This document shows, piece by piece, positions 37,196-60,200 of a stretch of 64,000 nucleotides of DNA; position 1 is the stretch's first letter, and every line of letters begins with the position of its first letter. Both the position numbers and the translations under genes were made by a program. This DNA comes from Rhea pennata (taxonomy: Eukaryota; Chordata; Aves; Rheiformes; Rheidae): positions 34,628,308 through 34,692,307 of the forward strand of contig NC_084666.1 in the NCBI RefSeq assembly GCF_028389875.1, written 5' to 3'. The notes beneath the pieces are model-generated. The model saw nothing but the letters and a program-made list of their open reading frames with translations, did not search any database and was not told the DNA's origin.

Positions 37196-37756
37196 ATTTT
37201 AATCTTATGCTGGAACATGCTGAACCAGAATACTAGCTAATCTAGATAAAACTGTCTTGTTATTTATGTTGTATACAGAAGATTTGGAAAAAGCTTTAAG
37301 TCAGTCAAATCAAACCACTTGAAATAGAAATGTTACTTAACTAAGACATTTAAAAAATGAAACCTTTAAAAATAATGGAACAGCTGTGAACTGTATTTCT
37401 GTACAAATACATTTATTAAGTAACTAATAGTCTTGTCTTAAGGCTAAGATAAAAATGTTATATAAACTTGAAGTTTTTATGCTAAAAAGCTTTAAAAAGT
37501 CAAAGCCCAAGCTTTTTTTTTTTTTAAAGAAATTTTCTTGCCAGAAAGATGAACTGTATTCTGTCATTCAGATTCCATACAGCTAGCAGTATATATGCAA
37601 TACATGTTTAAAGGCAATGTTTACTGCTTTTACTGTGAATAACAGCATTTTGGATGAGAGGGGTGGCATAAAAATCATTGTATGTACTTAATTTTATCAA
37701 CTTTGTTTTCAAATTTACACAGAAAAAATATGAGACTTTAAGTTGTTATAGGCTCA

Positions 37757-37762
37757 TTTATT
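37757..37762 (-). terminator. ANKRD37: Candidate ANKRD37 polyadenylation signal
   Basis: TTTATT on + reads AATAAA on the minus strand. It is the nearest canonical signal I noticed after the ANKRD37 stop at 38343, about 580 nt downstream. It lies upstream of the proposed UFSP2 poly(A) signal, so the two transcripts would overlap tail to tail. Confidence 0.35.
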
Positions 37763-37823
37763 TATAGCTGTTTGAATACAACTATTCTAGAGAGAAAAAA
37801 AATAGTCTTCTTTAAGAAGTAAA

Positions 37824-37829
37824 AATAAA
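37824..37829 (+). terminator. UFSP2: Candidate UFSP2 polyadenylation signal
   Basis: AATAAA about 630 nt after the UFSP2 stop codon, with a T-rich stretch following. It gives a plausible 3' UTR that ends about 500 nt before the convergent ANKRD37 stop. Confidence 0.55.
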
Positions 37830-38342
37830 GCTTTCCTCCTTCTCAGAAGTAGATAATGTAACAGCATGTATCAGGCTGTTCAGTTCATAGTTCAGTCATG
37901 TTTCTTCAGACTTAAAGTTCTTCTTAATTTTCTTTTGGGATTACAAGCTGTTTCTTTTGTCAGCTATGCGATAACATCTGCCATATAAACAAACAAAAAT
38001 AAGTCTGTAGCTAGTGTCATCAAACCATTAGGATACAGTTGTGCTCAGATCCTTTCTTTGTATCATACTTCATCAGTACATCACTCAGAATACTTAGGAT
38101 TTCTTTTTTTACTGTGAGAAAAGCCCTTTCAGTGGCATTTCCTATACAATACGCTATTCTTACTGGACAACAACCTTAAATATGAATGCAAGAAGGGACT
38201 TGCTGGCAAATATCTAAAGCTGACCACTATGTAACTATTGCGATGTAAACTATATGCAACTATAACTGAGTTTATGTTCTTAAACACTAAAAGCATAAAC
38301 TATTGTATTAGAAATACTCTAAGCTGTAGTAAACTAGTGGTC

Positions 38343-40475
38343 TTACACACCATCTGATCTTCTCCTCTTCCTGCTTGAGGATCCACTAATTTCATGTTCT
38401 TGCTTCTGTGCAGCTGGATTCTCTCTCAGCAACTTGCAGTGATGTTTGTCACTCAGTGTGTAGCCAGACTGCCCTCTCAGTTTCATAGCTTGAGTGTGCT
38501 GAATTGTTGTGAGGAACTTGGCACATTCCAGAAAGCCATAAGCCAGTGCAAGATCTGCTGCTGTTTGTCCATTGTTATTGCACAAACTGAAACACAGAAT
38601 TACCAGAAAGCATTAAATGAAATTGAAATACATGTTATCAACAAGCACTGATCAAGATTCTTTAACAAGGTGGCACATCTGGACAGAAGTACAAAAATAA
38701 GTACAAAGAATCAGCAACAAGAAGGGCTGTCAAGGATAGCAGGGAGATCTAGCAATACTGAGGACTGGTGCTAACAGCAATACGGAATAATTATTTTTAA
38801 ATAAGCTTGTCACCAGCTGATGACTGGCTTAGTATATCAGGCATGAGCAAGATGAGCACAGCATTAGTCAGAATGGAGAATTAGCAAGGAGCATCTATGA
38901 TCAGTATGATTCTCTTAGCAGCTACTGTAAAGAGGTCTTTAACGTGGAACCAAACAGCAGCATATGGTCTATATAACTGGCTTTCATGTGTATGGCAGTT
39001 CTGATACTGCTTTTATGACTGCTGCTCTGAACTGTAGTCATGTTGTATTTATCATCTGAGCATGTGCACTTTGAATAAAAAAGAAAGAACCCTGTAAAAC
39101 AAAGATATGAATCCTCTGACAACTGATGTTGAAATGAGTAAAGATAGCTTAACTTACTCGATTTTTGCATCACCAGCTACAAGGAGAGCAAGACATTCCA
39201 AACTCCCAACTTTTGCTGCTTTATGAATTGGGGCTTCTCCAAGGCGATCCTAAAATATAAAATGCAAGATTTATTTTATATGTAACAATTAAGGAAGGAG
39301 AACAGGATGAAGCTATCTTTTTCTCCAAGATGACTGTTTATAGCATATTATTCTGTTTTTTTACTAGTTGAAGAGATGTATAAAGGGATGTTGCTAGTAA
39401 AGTGTACTTAGTAATTGCTGTTAAGTATGTTTAGTATATTATGTTACTCCAGCAGACCAAAGTAGAAATACTGTCCCATGCAATACTCGCTGTTTAACCT
39501 TTACTTTCTAAAAGATTATTTATACAGAATACGCCCTGCATACTGATTAACAGCATCTTCATCATTGTTCAGGGATTGTTGCGAAGGACAACTTGCCACA
39601 AAAATTCAAGAGATACAAGCAAATCAATATTTGCAACTAGAGAAGAATAATTATGTTTACTGGAAGCAGGGGTAAAATTGAAGAGGAAAAGGAACACTAA
39701 CTTGTAAAAGCAGAATAAAGTTCTGGTTTTGACATCTGCCAGAAACAATCATAATGTAGAATTATAACAAGTGTTATAGCTAAATAGCTAAGGCAGTACA
39801 GAGGGTTATTGGTTAAGGAAGGGGATATGTATTTTAAAGAAGGATTTCTGGCTGATGTTAGAATAAAGTTACTCTTAAAAAAGAAAAACAGACCCAGAAG
39901 ATACCTTATGCAATACAACTGCCTATAAAAATGTGTGTAAATAATATGCATTGGACTAACTGACATAGCAGATTACAAACAGGAGAAACAAATTTCTGCT
40001 TTTACCTGTTGGTTCAAATTTGCTCCCGTCTGTAGTTGCCAAAGTAGGAAAAAAGCTTCACCACCACAAGCAGCCAAGTGAGCTGGAGACTGACCAAAGG
40101 CATCTGCAGGTGCGTTCACACCAGTTCCTGCCTCAAACAGATCGTTGAAACTGCTAGACTGAAACAATAAAAAAGCACAATGATCCTGCAAGTCTGAAAC
40201 TTGAACACTGCATGATAATATAAAAAACCACCCTCCCAAATCATCAAACCTTTAAGTTCCTTGAGAATGCCGTTGTGAAAAAGAGCAATCCAAGCACAAC
40301 TTTTGTGCAATCTCTTCACCAGAAATACTGATTGCCATCAGCAATGCCCCAATTCGACTAGCAGCAGCTCCAGACAAACCATCGTTTGTATAGTTCCATA
40401 GCTGAGCTCTCAATAAGACACAATTAATCAAAGTTCCCCAGAGCTCACCTCTGAATTGCAATCCAGCGTCAACAT
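38343..40475 (-). CDS. ANKRD37: Ankyrin repeat domain-containing protein 37
   Basis: Four coding exons, in transcription order 40475-40449, 40158-40006, 39249-39158 and 38586-38343, give 516 nt and 171 aa (human about 158). Phases close as 0, 0 and 2. The start MLTLDCNSE matches the human N-terminus, and the ORF continues with VNAPADAFGQSPAHLAACGG. Three ankyrin repeats cover roughly residues 30-126: GQSPAHLAA, LGEAPIHKAAKVGSLECLALL and NGQTAADLALAYGFLECAKFL. The C-terminal tail is Ser/Arg/Lys-rich and ends SSSRKRRRSDGV, a likely nuclear localisation signal. It is longer than the human tail. In mammals ANKRD37 is a conserved HIF-1 target; its biochemical role is unclear. Convergent with UFSP2, divergent from LRP2BP about 4 kb away. 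Confidence 0.96.
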
Positions 40476-40479
40476 TGTC

Positions 40480-41020
40480 TATCTCTTTCGCTGAGCACAA
40501 CTTGCTCCGCAGCACTGGGGTAGCCAACGCAGAGAGGCCCTGCAAGAAGCCCTGCACGCCCCACAGCTCTATCCGCAGTACTCTGCACTAAATCGGATCC
40601 TGCAAGCTCTAAAAGTAAGGGGAACCTTTGGCTAAAATCACCGCCCACACTGCTGGGAGCCGGCTGCTGCACGTACACAAACAAGAGCACATGGGAGGAA
40701 AGCCGCCTGGCCGGCGCGGATTGGCCTCCCTGGGCACGCTCCCAGCGCCGCACGGCCTGCCCTGCTCTGCCGTGCTCAGACTGCAGGGGAGGAGGGCACA
40801 GGGCAGGTGGGGCGGCCATGGCGCACGGGGCGGCTAGACACGTCCCTCACACACTCGCACACGCACACCCGCAGCCGCTCGCGCTCCGCTGCAGCCGCAG
40901 GAGAGGAAGGAAGAAAAACAATCCCACCAGAATTGTTGCTGGCATCTTTCGCTACAGAGTGCTCAGAATCTGCTGTTGCACGCACGTATCCGGGAGCATG
41001 CAGCAAAGGCGAGGCTGGGA
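40480..41020. promoter_or_regulatory. ANKRD37: GC-rich ANKRD37 promoter with HRE-type motifs
   Basis: CpG-enriched region upstream of the ANKRD37 ATG on the minus strand. RCGTG hypoxia-response cores occur on the minus strand at 40670-40674 (TACGTGCAG context), 40839-40843 (GGACGTGT) and 40983-40987 (ATACGTGCGTGC, close to the preferred HRE). They are 195 to 512 bp before the start codon. The transcription start itself cannot be fixed. Confidence 0.65.
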
Positions 41021-44000
41021 GAAGGAGTCTTTAGCAACTCCTCCTGGCATAGTCATCAAGAAACACATGGTTTCAATTGAAACACAAGCCTTTCTAGCTA
41101 GCTATGCTTTATATTAATCATTTTATTTACCTAATGTGTTGTTGCCAAGCACAGCTTTCCAGTGTGGCTCTGCCAATGTACTTTAATACTGGTTTGGAAA
41201 TACCATGTTAAAACAGACTTGGATCTATGAAAAGAACAGGGGATTCACCTTGAATTCCACTCCCCCCCCCCCCCGCCCCCGACAGCTGAAGTCAGCATAA
41301 AGAAATCCCTGTTATCTTAAAGCCAAAGATCAACCACTAGGACCAAGGAGACTGAAGAGGCATAGGAAACTGGGTCATTAGTGAAATGCAAGGGTTTCAC
41401 TAATCTGGGTATGGCTTCTGGGTATGGCTTATAGGAAGTTTATCACCAGTCTGAGTGAGACTGGAAGCAGTGATCACACAGAGGTCAGTATAGCCCTCTG
41501 TTACATCTCTGTTCAAAATACACTAACAGAAACAGAATTTTCATTTTCACTTCCTTGAGCACCTTGGAGAAGATCAGACATTTCACATGTGTCATGGTCA
41601 CATACAGAAGTTCTACGTATAGAGCTGTTTGTGTTGAAGGGTGGGAACGGGCACAGGTGTACCCAAAACCAGGTGTCATCAAAAAGAGCTGCTTGAAAAT
41701 TATTTCAGGCATGGAGATACTGACCTTTTATGGTGAAAACTACTTTCTCTCAGCAGAGTTTTAATATTCAGGGTCAATTCTTGTTGGGGAAGGCAGGAGT
41801 AGAAGGGGTTAATGCCCACACAGAAACCACATTCCCCACCACTGACTGCTTTGAGTTTTTCAGAAACAGCTAAGTAGCTTCATTTTGCATGGGCACTATC
41901 TTTGTTCAGATCATGTTTAAAACTAACTGCCTGTCCTTTCCATGCTATAAAATCCAGTTTGGCAGAGGATTCAGTTACAACTAATCACGCTTCACAGTTA
42001 AATGCCTGGAGAGAAATGAAGAGCATTTCAACCTGGTCTCCAAGGTATACAATTCTGTTTCCTTAGCAATATAGTATTTTCCTCTGAGACACATGCCTAC
42101 TTGTCTGTTACGGAAGTTACTCATAAAAAATGGAAATTGAAAGTAATTTGTTTTTTTATAAAGAAAATTGCATAGTTTTGATAAATATATTCAGGAGAAA
42201 GAAGCTTAATACTGTTCCTTTGGGTGTATGTACTTCTGAAATAAATGCACGGACATTGTGATAATTACCTGGTGCTTCTCCTTTAGGAAAGTAAATGTAA
42301 ATTGTTTAAGTAGTGGAATATATACAGTATCATTTTTTAAAGGTGCTGAATTCCAGGTAAATATGCAATGTATCAGTTAGTGGAACTATTTCAGTAAGAG
42401 AAGGGTTTCATATCTCTTTTCATACCAAAAGAAATACACCTCTGTAATTACCAAATTGTTTCTTTTTCCTGAACAGCTAGCCAAACAAATTAGTTAATAA
42501 ACACATAAAATCCCTACACTTCTAATTATGCATTGTTGGGACTTTGCACAGATGCCAGAAATTCAAAGCTATTGTTTAAGCATCTATAAAGACTCTTCTG
42601 AAAATACCTATACCCAGATGTAGCTTAAGACTGAATAGTTTGGGATGGCCCCAGTGCTTTTTTTTTTTTTAAAGACCCTCCCTCCCCTTCATTACCTCAG
42701 TAGTTCAAGGGTTTCAAGCTGAACCTCACACAAGCTATCCCATCTTTCCAGCCTAGCCACCTACACAAACTCTCATCCTCTCATTCTTGTTACTAATTAG
42801 TTCTTGAACTTCCTGCCATATTTTGCTCACCCCAGCAGCACCTGCTAAGCTCTTCTGCCTCAATACCCATACTGATTATAAACACAGATGCAGCAGTTTC
42901 AAACTATTTTGTACTACTTAACCCAACTGCTACCCAAGGACAAGGCTACCAGATTATAGCTGTTCTGGAACATTACTTGTTAAAAATTCCTGTTCACTTC
43001 ATATCTCAAACCATGTATCTGCATCACTATCAAGAATGTGAAATTGAAAAACTAGGTCTAATAAATGTACATAAGCAACAGCATAAAACAAGTTGTGCTG
43101 TTGAATATCTCAGCATCAAAAGCAGCAATGCAGTCTAGTATTGCCTTTCCTGAAGGTATCATTGCTTTCATAGAATGGTCTTCACTTCACTTGTTAAATT
43201 AAACAATATATAGATACTCTTAAAAAAAGTTTATTTCCCTGTAGCTTTCCTAGGCTGTACTATTTTAAAGAAATGAATCAGAATGAGTTTTAGGAGTTTT
43301 TTGGCATCTGAAGTCAATTGGGACTGTTGAAAGACAACATGTGCAGCCCACAGGTTTAACCATATAAATCTGCAAGCATTCCTCCTCTATTTTGACTGCT
43401 GCCTCTGTTGCTATAGAGACAGGTTTCATTGCCAAAAATGGAAGGATCATAATCATTTGGGGGAAAAAATGGGAATGCAGCTAAAGAAGATTATTTTTAA
43501 AGCACCCTTGCCACTTTTTGATATCCTTTTTTATAAAGGAGCTGACCAGAAGCTATCAACAGTGGTGGAACAAAGCCTTTATGTTTCAGGAGAAACCAGC
43601 TTCAGATAGTACTTTCTCCTCAATTATCCTTACAAGTTCTGTAATATGAATATGGGGAAAACAAAACACATTAAAACAAATAGTTTCTGACCACTGGAAG
43701 TAACACAGCCCAACTTGCTGGATTTGCATGTCATGGCCTATTGCCCTTCTAACCGAATTGTGTTCAGAGCTTCCATTATTTTGCATATGACCTCCTTCAG
43801 TGAGTATTTATGGCTTTTATGCTTAATTTGCAAGAGGACCAGTAGTTGCTAAGGAAGAACTGGTGCCTATCCTAACCCCCATCTCTCCTATCCGGCCATT
43901 GTTTGCAATGGGCCAACAGCTACCAATGTTATTTTCCCAGACACCTAGCCTGAGTGACATCAGTCTGGTTCCCACAGGAAACTGGGACAAAAAAAAAAAA

Positions 44001-44190
44001 ACCTCCAAAAATATCAAAATTACTTTCCCTGTCTTCCTTTTTTCCTGCCTTTCCAAAGGCCTCAGCACTCTAAACCCTGGCTATGGCGTGGCAGCTCATG
44101 CAGTCACGCTGGTGACTGCTACTGCTGGAAACCAGGGCAGAAATCGCGCCCTCTCCCGTCACGACACTCACTTCCATCAACGTTATCTTC
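41020..44190. other. Intergenic region between ANKRD37 and LRP2BP
   Basis: Mostly AT-rich, about 3.2 kb, with no supported exon. It contains a C-tract at 41262-41280 (13 C, G, 5 C), a 13-bp tandem duplication at 41405-41430 (unit CTGGGTATGGCTT) and short homopolymers. Open frames here have no homology I recognise. Confidence 0.6.
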
Positions 44191-44331
44191 GCTGAAGGAT
44201 GGCCATAGATCAACGCGGCGCTTCGCAGGTACCAGCGGGCGGCTGGGGCGCCTCGCGGCCGCCCTGGGGCGCTGAGGAGATTCCGAGGGGCCGCGCGCCG
44301 CCGGCACGTTCGCCGCCGCAGGGCTCGGAGC

Positions 44332-44386
44332 AACCGCCACCCGCCAACCGCCATCCCCCAACCGTCACCCGCCAACCGCCACCCGC
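44332..44386 (+). repeat. Irregular (CCGCCAACCGCCAC)n array
   Basis: About four imperfect copies of a 14-bp unit inside the LRP2BP CpG island. Copies differ by single bases (for example CCATCC and CCGTCAC variants). It is likely a local slippage expansion. Confidence 0.8.
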
Positions 44387-44462
44387 CTCGAGCCTGGCGC
44401 CAGCAGGGGCCGCTGCGGAGCTGCGCGCCGCCCCCCGCCGCCCTCGGCGGGGCGGGATAATC

Positions 44463-44475
44463 GTTCCCGGGCAAC
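44463..44475. promoter_or_regulatory. Near-perfect RFX X-box
   Basis: GTTCCCGGGCAAC matches GTNRCC-N-RGYAAC except for C in place of R at position 4. It lies about 65 bp before the LRP2BP ATG, a typical distance for ciliary-gene X-boxes. Confidence 0.5.
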
Positions 44476-44539
44476 GAGCAGCAGCGGTGGCGGCGCCGAT
44501 GGTGGGTGCCGGGGCCCGGCGGCGGCGGCGGGGTCCGGC

Positions 44540-55258
<10,719 letters not shown>

Positions 55259-55607
55259 TGTTTCCTTTAGTTATGGCTGGTGTGTAAACATGTTTTCTAC
55301 AATAAGCCATCTTTAAACTTCCGGCAGTTATAGACTGATCATCATCTACTGCTTGCTTTTCAACTTCCTATAAATTATTACTTAAAACAATTTGGTGGTA
55401 TTTTATTTTTAAAAAGGCAAAAAGCTCACAGTCTCACTTTAAAAACTCTGCTACATTTGAGTTAAAATAGTATTGAAAACTTCAGGTATATTAAGGGCAC
55501 TTTAGTGCAACAGAGTGTCTGTTAATGAAACATTGCTTTATAATATATGAATCAAGCTGAAACCAAATGCAAATAATGATTTCTTTCTGCATTTTAAATA
55601 TTTAAAT

Positions 55608-55613
55608 ATTAAA
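55608..55613 (+). terminator. LRP2BP: Candidate LRP2BP polyadenylation signal (ATTAAA)
   Basis: ATTAAA about 350 nt after the LRP2BP stop. A canonical AATAAA also lies at 56484-56489. Either could end the transcript; the sequence alone cannot choose. Confidence 0.35.
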
Positions 55614-56974
55614 TTTAGTATTTCTGAAGTGCCTGAACCCTAACATGTCTGGTTTTCATATACAGTCCATTCTCACATCATGGCTTTATGCTAAATGCCA
55701 TCTTTAAATGTCATGTCATCTTTGCTAATGGTGTACATACTTTTTCACACATGCTTTTCTAATGCATCTGGAGTCTACTAGTGTCCTAATATTTTCTTAC
55801 CTTTAGGCTGCAGATTCAAAGACTTACAGGTCAGATCATGCCAGCTTCTAATACTTGAAAATCCTATTTACAAAACTAACTGTAGAAAAACAACACTCAG
55901 TATGGAAACATTAGGGAATATATATCCTCTGCTCTAGGCCTGTTCTCCTCAGTCCTTCATATTGTGCTTCTATTATCTCTGTCTCTTTCAGAAATAGCTG
56001 AAAGATTTTTGGTCAAGAGCAAGTCTGAGAAATACTATGCTCATATCTTTTATAATAAGAATCTTCAACTATGAAGTAATTTTACTGATTGCTATGGTAA
56101 GCTTACACAAGTCTAATCATTTACTTGCTTGTAAAACTTCCTATGTGTAGGAGAATTTGGCTAACTTCTTAAATTTTTCATGTCACAGTATAGGCCTAAG
56201 GCTCTGTTGCAAGAGAAGGCTAGCTGTTACTAATAACCTGGATTTTAAAACAGCATATGGATTGTGTAACTTTAACTATATCCAATTTCAATTGCAATTT
56301 AAAAAGAAAGTAGCGAGTGTCACCTATGGATTTTTGATTACATTTAATTATTTAGATGTGCATTTTGACCATATTTACATGGTTTTACATAACTTTAAGA
56401 AGCTTTTTCACTTCCTTTATATAAAATAAGGGAAAAAATTTGAAGGTTGTTCCAAATTGGAGTATTTGAGTGAAACAGCCCTGAATAAAATCAGGGGTGC
56501 AGTTAGAACGGTTTGTCTACTTAATCATTCATAGAAGCAATTCATAAGCACTAATCTGTGAACTAACATTTAACACAGGCATTCTGGTATGACATACTAG
56601 TTTACAATACACATTTTGGATGCAGACTTCAAAGTAATGTAAGTATTCCTTAAGAAAGCAGGGCTGTCAAACACATTCATTAGTTGTTAGTACACCCTAA
56701 TTATGAAGTACTGAAATCCAATTTTGTTATTTATTGCTTACAAATGCTTCAACATATGGGAAATCTTTGGTAAAAACAAAATTGATAAAATTTTCACAAT
56801 AGCTTTACATGTAGTATTGCACAACAAGGCTTTTTCAATACACAGGAATAAAGGAATGCTCAAATCCTCAGTGAGGAGATTAGAACTGTACAACATTCAT
56901 TAATTTACCACTATAAGCAAAACTTTTCATAAATGCTTAAAATAGTTTCTGGTTTCTTTCAGTTTATATGAACA

Positions 56975-56980
56975 TTTATT
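56975..56980 (-). terminator. SNX25: Candidate SNX25 polyadenylation signal
   Basis: TTTATT on + is AATAAA on the minus strand, about 260 nt after the SNX25 stop. No closer canonical signal was noticed. Confidence 0.5.
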
Positions 56981-57239
56981 TTTCAATCTATATTTGAAAC
57001 AGAAGAGTAGTCAAATAGAACAATTTAAATAAAAATTGGCAACTATACAGCGTTGTTTTATCTATCCTACTACAGCATCAGATCTTTTCAAGTCTGTTTA
57101 CTTCACAAAAAAAGTAAGAGGAAAAAAACCCTAAAAAGAATCATAGTCCTCAGCCCTCTATGGAAAAGAGGAAAATAAGTTTCATGTCTATTATTGCACA
57201 TAGACATTTCTCTAGTGGTCCACATGTGTAGATTGAAAC

Positions 57240-60200
57240 CTAAGTGGCATTAAGCTGCTCTAAATGAGCTCTTAGCTCAGGACACAGTTCAGTTAGCAGC
57301 AATTCCAGCAAGACCTGAAAAACAGAAAAGACTAAGATGAGTAAGGATGCCAAAGGAGATTTCCCCATCCCCCACCCCCCCTTTCTGACACGCTCAGAAC
57401 ATCACAGGTAACAGAAGCACATATGGTCGTTTTGTTCATTCTTCTTTGTGACTACTTTGCTTTCATCCTAAAGTTAACAAACATCTTACAGATAACATAA
57501 GCAACATCCTAGAGGGCTGAAAGAGAGCGAATGCCACATGCAGCTGATTTCAGATGGGGACTTCCCACTCTCTATTAATTGCTGCTGTTGTGCCAAAGCT
57601 GCTATAGCTACAGGCACAAGCCCTGGGGTGGGTGAGTACACCAGGCCCTTAGCTGCAGGCCCCCTGGGGCAGGCTGCATCTGTTCCTGCACTAAGGCTGC
57701 GTTAGCTGCCTGGCTGCTACAGGAGATAAGCCAGAAGAGACTGACTGAAATTGAGAGTAGTACGCTAAGATTCAGCTGGATAACCAGCCTGCTCCCAGTC
57801 AACAGTAGAGGAGTGGGACTTTCAAGGAACTGTCATCTTCTAACTGAGTCAGTCCTGGAGCCCTTCTTCCCTAGGGTTCTCCAAGGTATGTAAGCATGTA
57901 TCTCTAATTTTCTCAACAATACGAACATGCCAGTACAGTATCCACCTTGTGAGGTCAGCAAAGTTGCATACAATAGAGGTTCTCTTTTAGACAAAAGTAT
58001 ATTTTAAACAGCTTCTCTTAATTCCAAGTTAGTCAAATGATGAAGTGAGTTCATACTTTTAATAATAAAAAACAATAAATCATAAAAGTTATTTGCAAAT
58101 CTAGAACAATAGTCTGACGTAGATCTCTGCAGAAATACACCCAGGCTTTACTCCTGAGCAAGCAGAGCTCAGCAATTTTGGGGACTATAATATTAAAGGG
58201 TACCTTTCTGGTTACTTACATAGAGTAGATGCTTGTTAGCCTTTCTTTCTTGCAGTGCATTGAATACTTTGACTACACCATGACGAGCATTTTGTTGTCC
58301 AACAAGACTCTGCAGTGTATCTGCAACAAAGGTTACTTTAGCTTAAATTGTTTCACTCTTACTGGGCAAAATATCCCCAACATATATATAACAAATACAT
58401 ACTAAGGAGAAACAAGAACAGTGTATTTATGGTGGATGGTTAAAAGATACATAGTCCTCATGCACTAAGGTATTTAAAACACAATGGTGATTTAGGACAC
58501 CGATTTAGAGATACCTTTATTCTCCAGTATTCTGAATCCAATAACAGCATATGCATCTCCAGAACAACAGGTTACATGCTTTAGTATAGTCTCATGTATT
58601 ATTAAGCCAGACACTTAAATACAATTTCAGCCAAAAAGATAAAACTTCTAAGACAATTAGGACAGATTCAGCATTTTAATTTCTTCTCAATCCTCACAGA
58701 AAACAGTTGTCACAATTAAGCAGGTAAGAGACTAAGTGAATACAACTTATTACATTACAGTGGAAAAGAAACAGTGATGCATGCTTCATCATTAATTTCG
58801 GGTGTATTAGCTTCACTATACAAAAGCTGTGTCCTAAAACACTTCTTCTAATTTCAAAACAACTGTGGAATGCTATTCTAGTTAAGCAGGTGAGTAGCAG
58901 AATTCTTGGTCTTAATTTATGCTCCTTGGTGAGTATTACAGAAGTACACTGACAGCTGATTTTATATGCACTAATTATACATGAATCCATGACCTTTACC
59001 AGCTGGAGACAGGAAAGGCAAAGGTAAGACCAATGTTATGCTTATTTATGCAAATAAGCAGAATTTAAAACTCCAGAGGAAAAAGCAAAAATGCAGCGGA
59101 ACTGTATTTGGCCAGCGAGTTTCCTTATTGGTCAAGTCTGTGATTAAGCAGAAAAATGAAAATGTTCTCACCTGGAATGTTTTCAAGTAGTTTTTGCTGT
59201 GCTCTCTGTTTTGTTTCCTGACTTTGCTCTTCAGTTTTGGCTGTTGATGGTGGTGCTAACTTTCCATTTGGCCAAAAAGCATCTCGAAACACACCAATGT
59301 AGTAAACGAGCATTGGTTCACTAAACATCCAGTGTACGGTGTCACGGATTTGCCTGTAAGTGTAAAAGGGAGCACTTCAGAGTTTGTCTTTCAGATTTTA
59401 TACAGATTTATTCTTTTTACTCCTGGAAGCAGTGAGAATGCCTGTCTTCATGTAATTACCCCAATTTATCTGAGCTGATCTCACCAGCATCACATTGGAT
59501 CTTATTCAGCTCTAGGTGCTCAGAAATCTAGGTTGCTCCACATACCTGACTGAGATGCAGAGAAGGCTATAATTCAATGTAATCTGTAAATTACATTTAT
59601 TTCAAGAAGTGGCAAGGCAAAGGCTCTCCTGGGAGAAGAAAGATTTGGGGTATGGGGGGAAAATTAATCAACTAACCTGCATAAACTCCAAACTGGCTGT
59701 GTGCACAGATGTTCCCAATAGGATAAGCACAGATGATGTCTTGATAAAAGCATAGTAAGATCCCTCACAGCCACCAACAGCACAGTAACAGGTGGGTTAC
59801 AAACGGAGGCCACAGCCTCCTGCTATAGCTACCTGCCCTCACTGTGGCCCTCAGCATGAAGAGTCTCAGGTACACAGAGAGTTTCAGGAACAGCAGTACG
59901 GTTTAACTATGCCACAGTACAGCCAAAATCCTTAAAATTACTAAATGTAAGAATTCAACGAACGTGTAAAAGCTATACAACAACTGTGCATGCAGGCACA
60001 GTGTCTCTCTCTCTCAGGTAGTCTTTCATGCCACTTGTCTGTGGTGTGTGAACAAATGAACCTATCAAATTTAAAAAACTCAGCAAATGGATACTGTCAG
60101 AGACCATCAGTTCATGACGAGTCAACTGTGTGATTTTCCAGCCCTTCCTGTCCAATTTACCACTTCACAACATCTGTGAGAGGTTGTTAAAAGCAATACT

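Larger units (their letters stand above)
55259..57239. other. Convergent 3' region of LRP2BP and SNX25
   Basis: About 2 kb of AT-rich DNA between the two convergent stop codons, with no supported exon. It probably holds both 3' UTRs. A minus-strand AATAAA for SNX25 is at 56975-56980 and a plus-strand AATAAA for LRP2BP is at 56484-56489. If the latter is used the two transcripts would nearly meet but not overlap. Confidence 0.6.
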
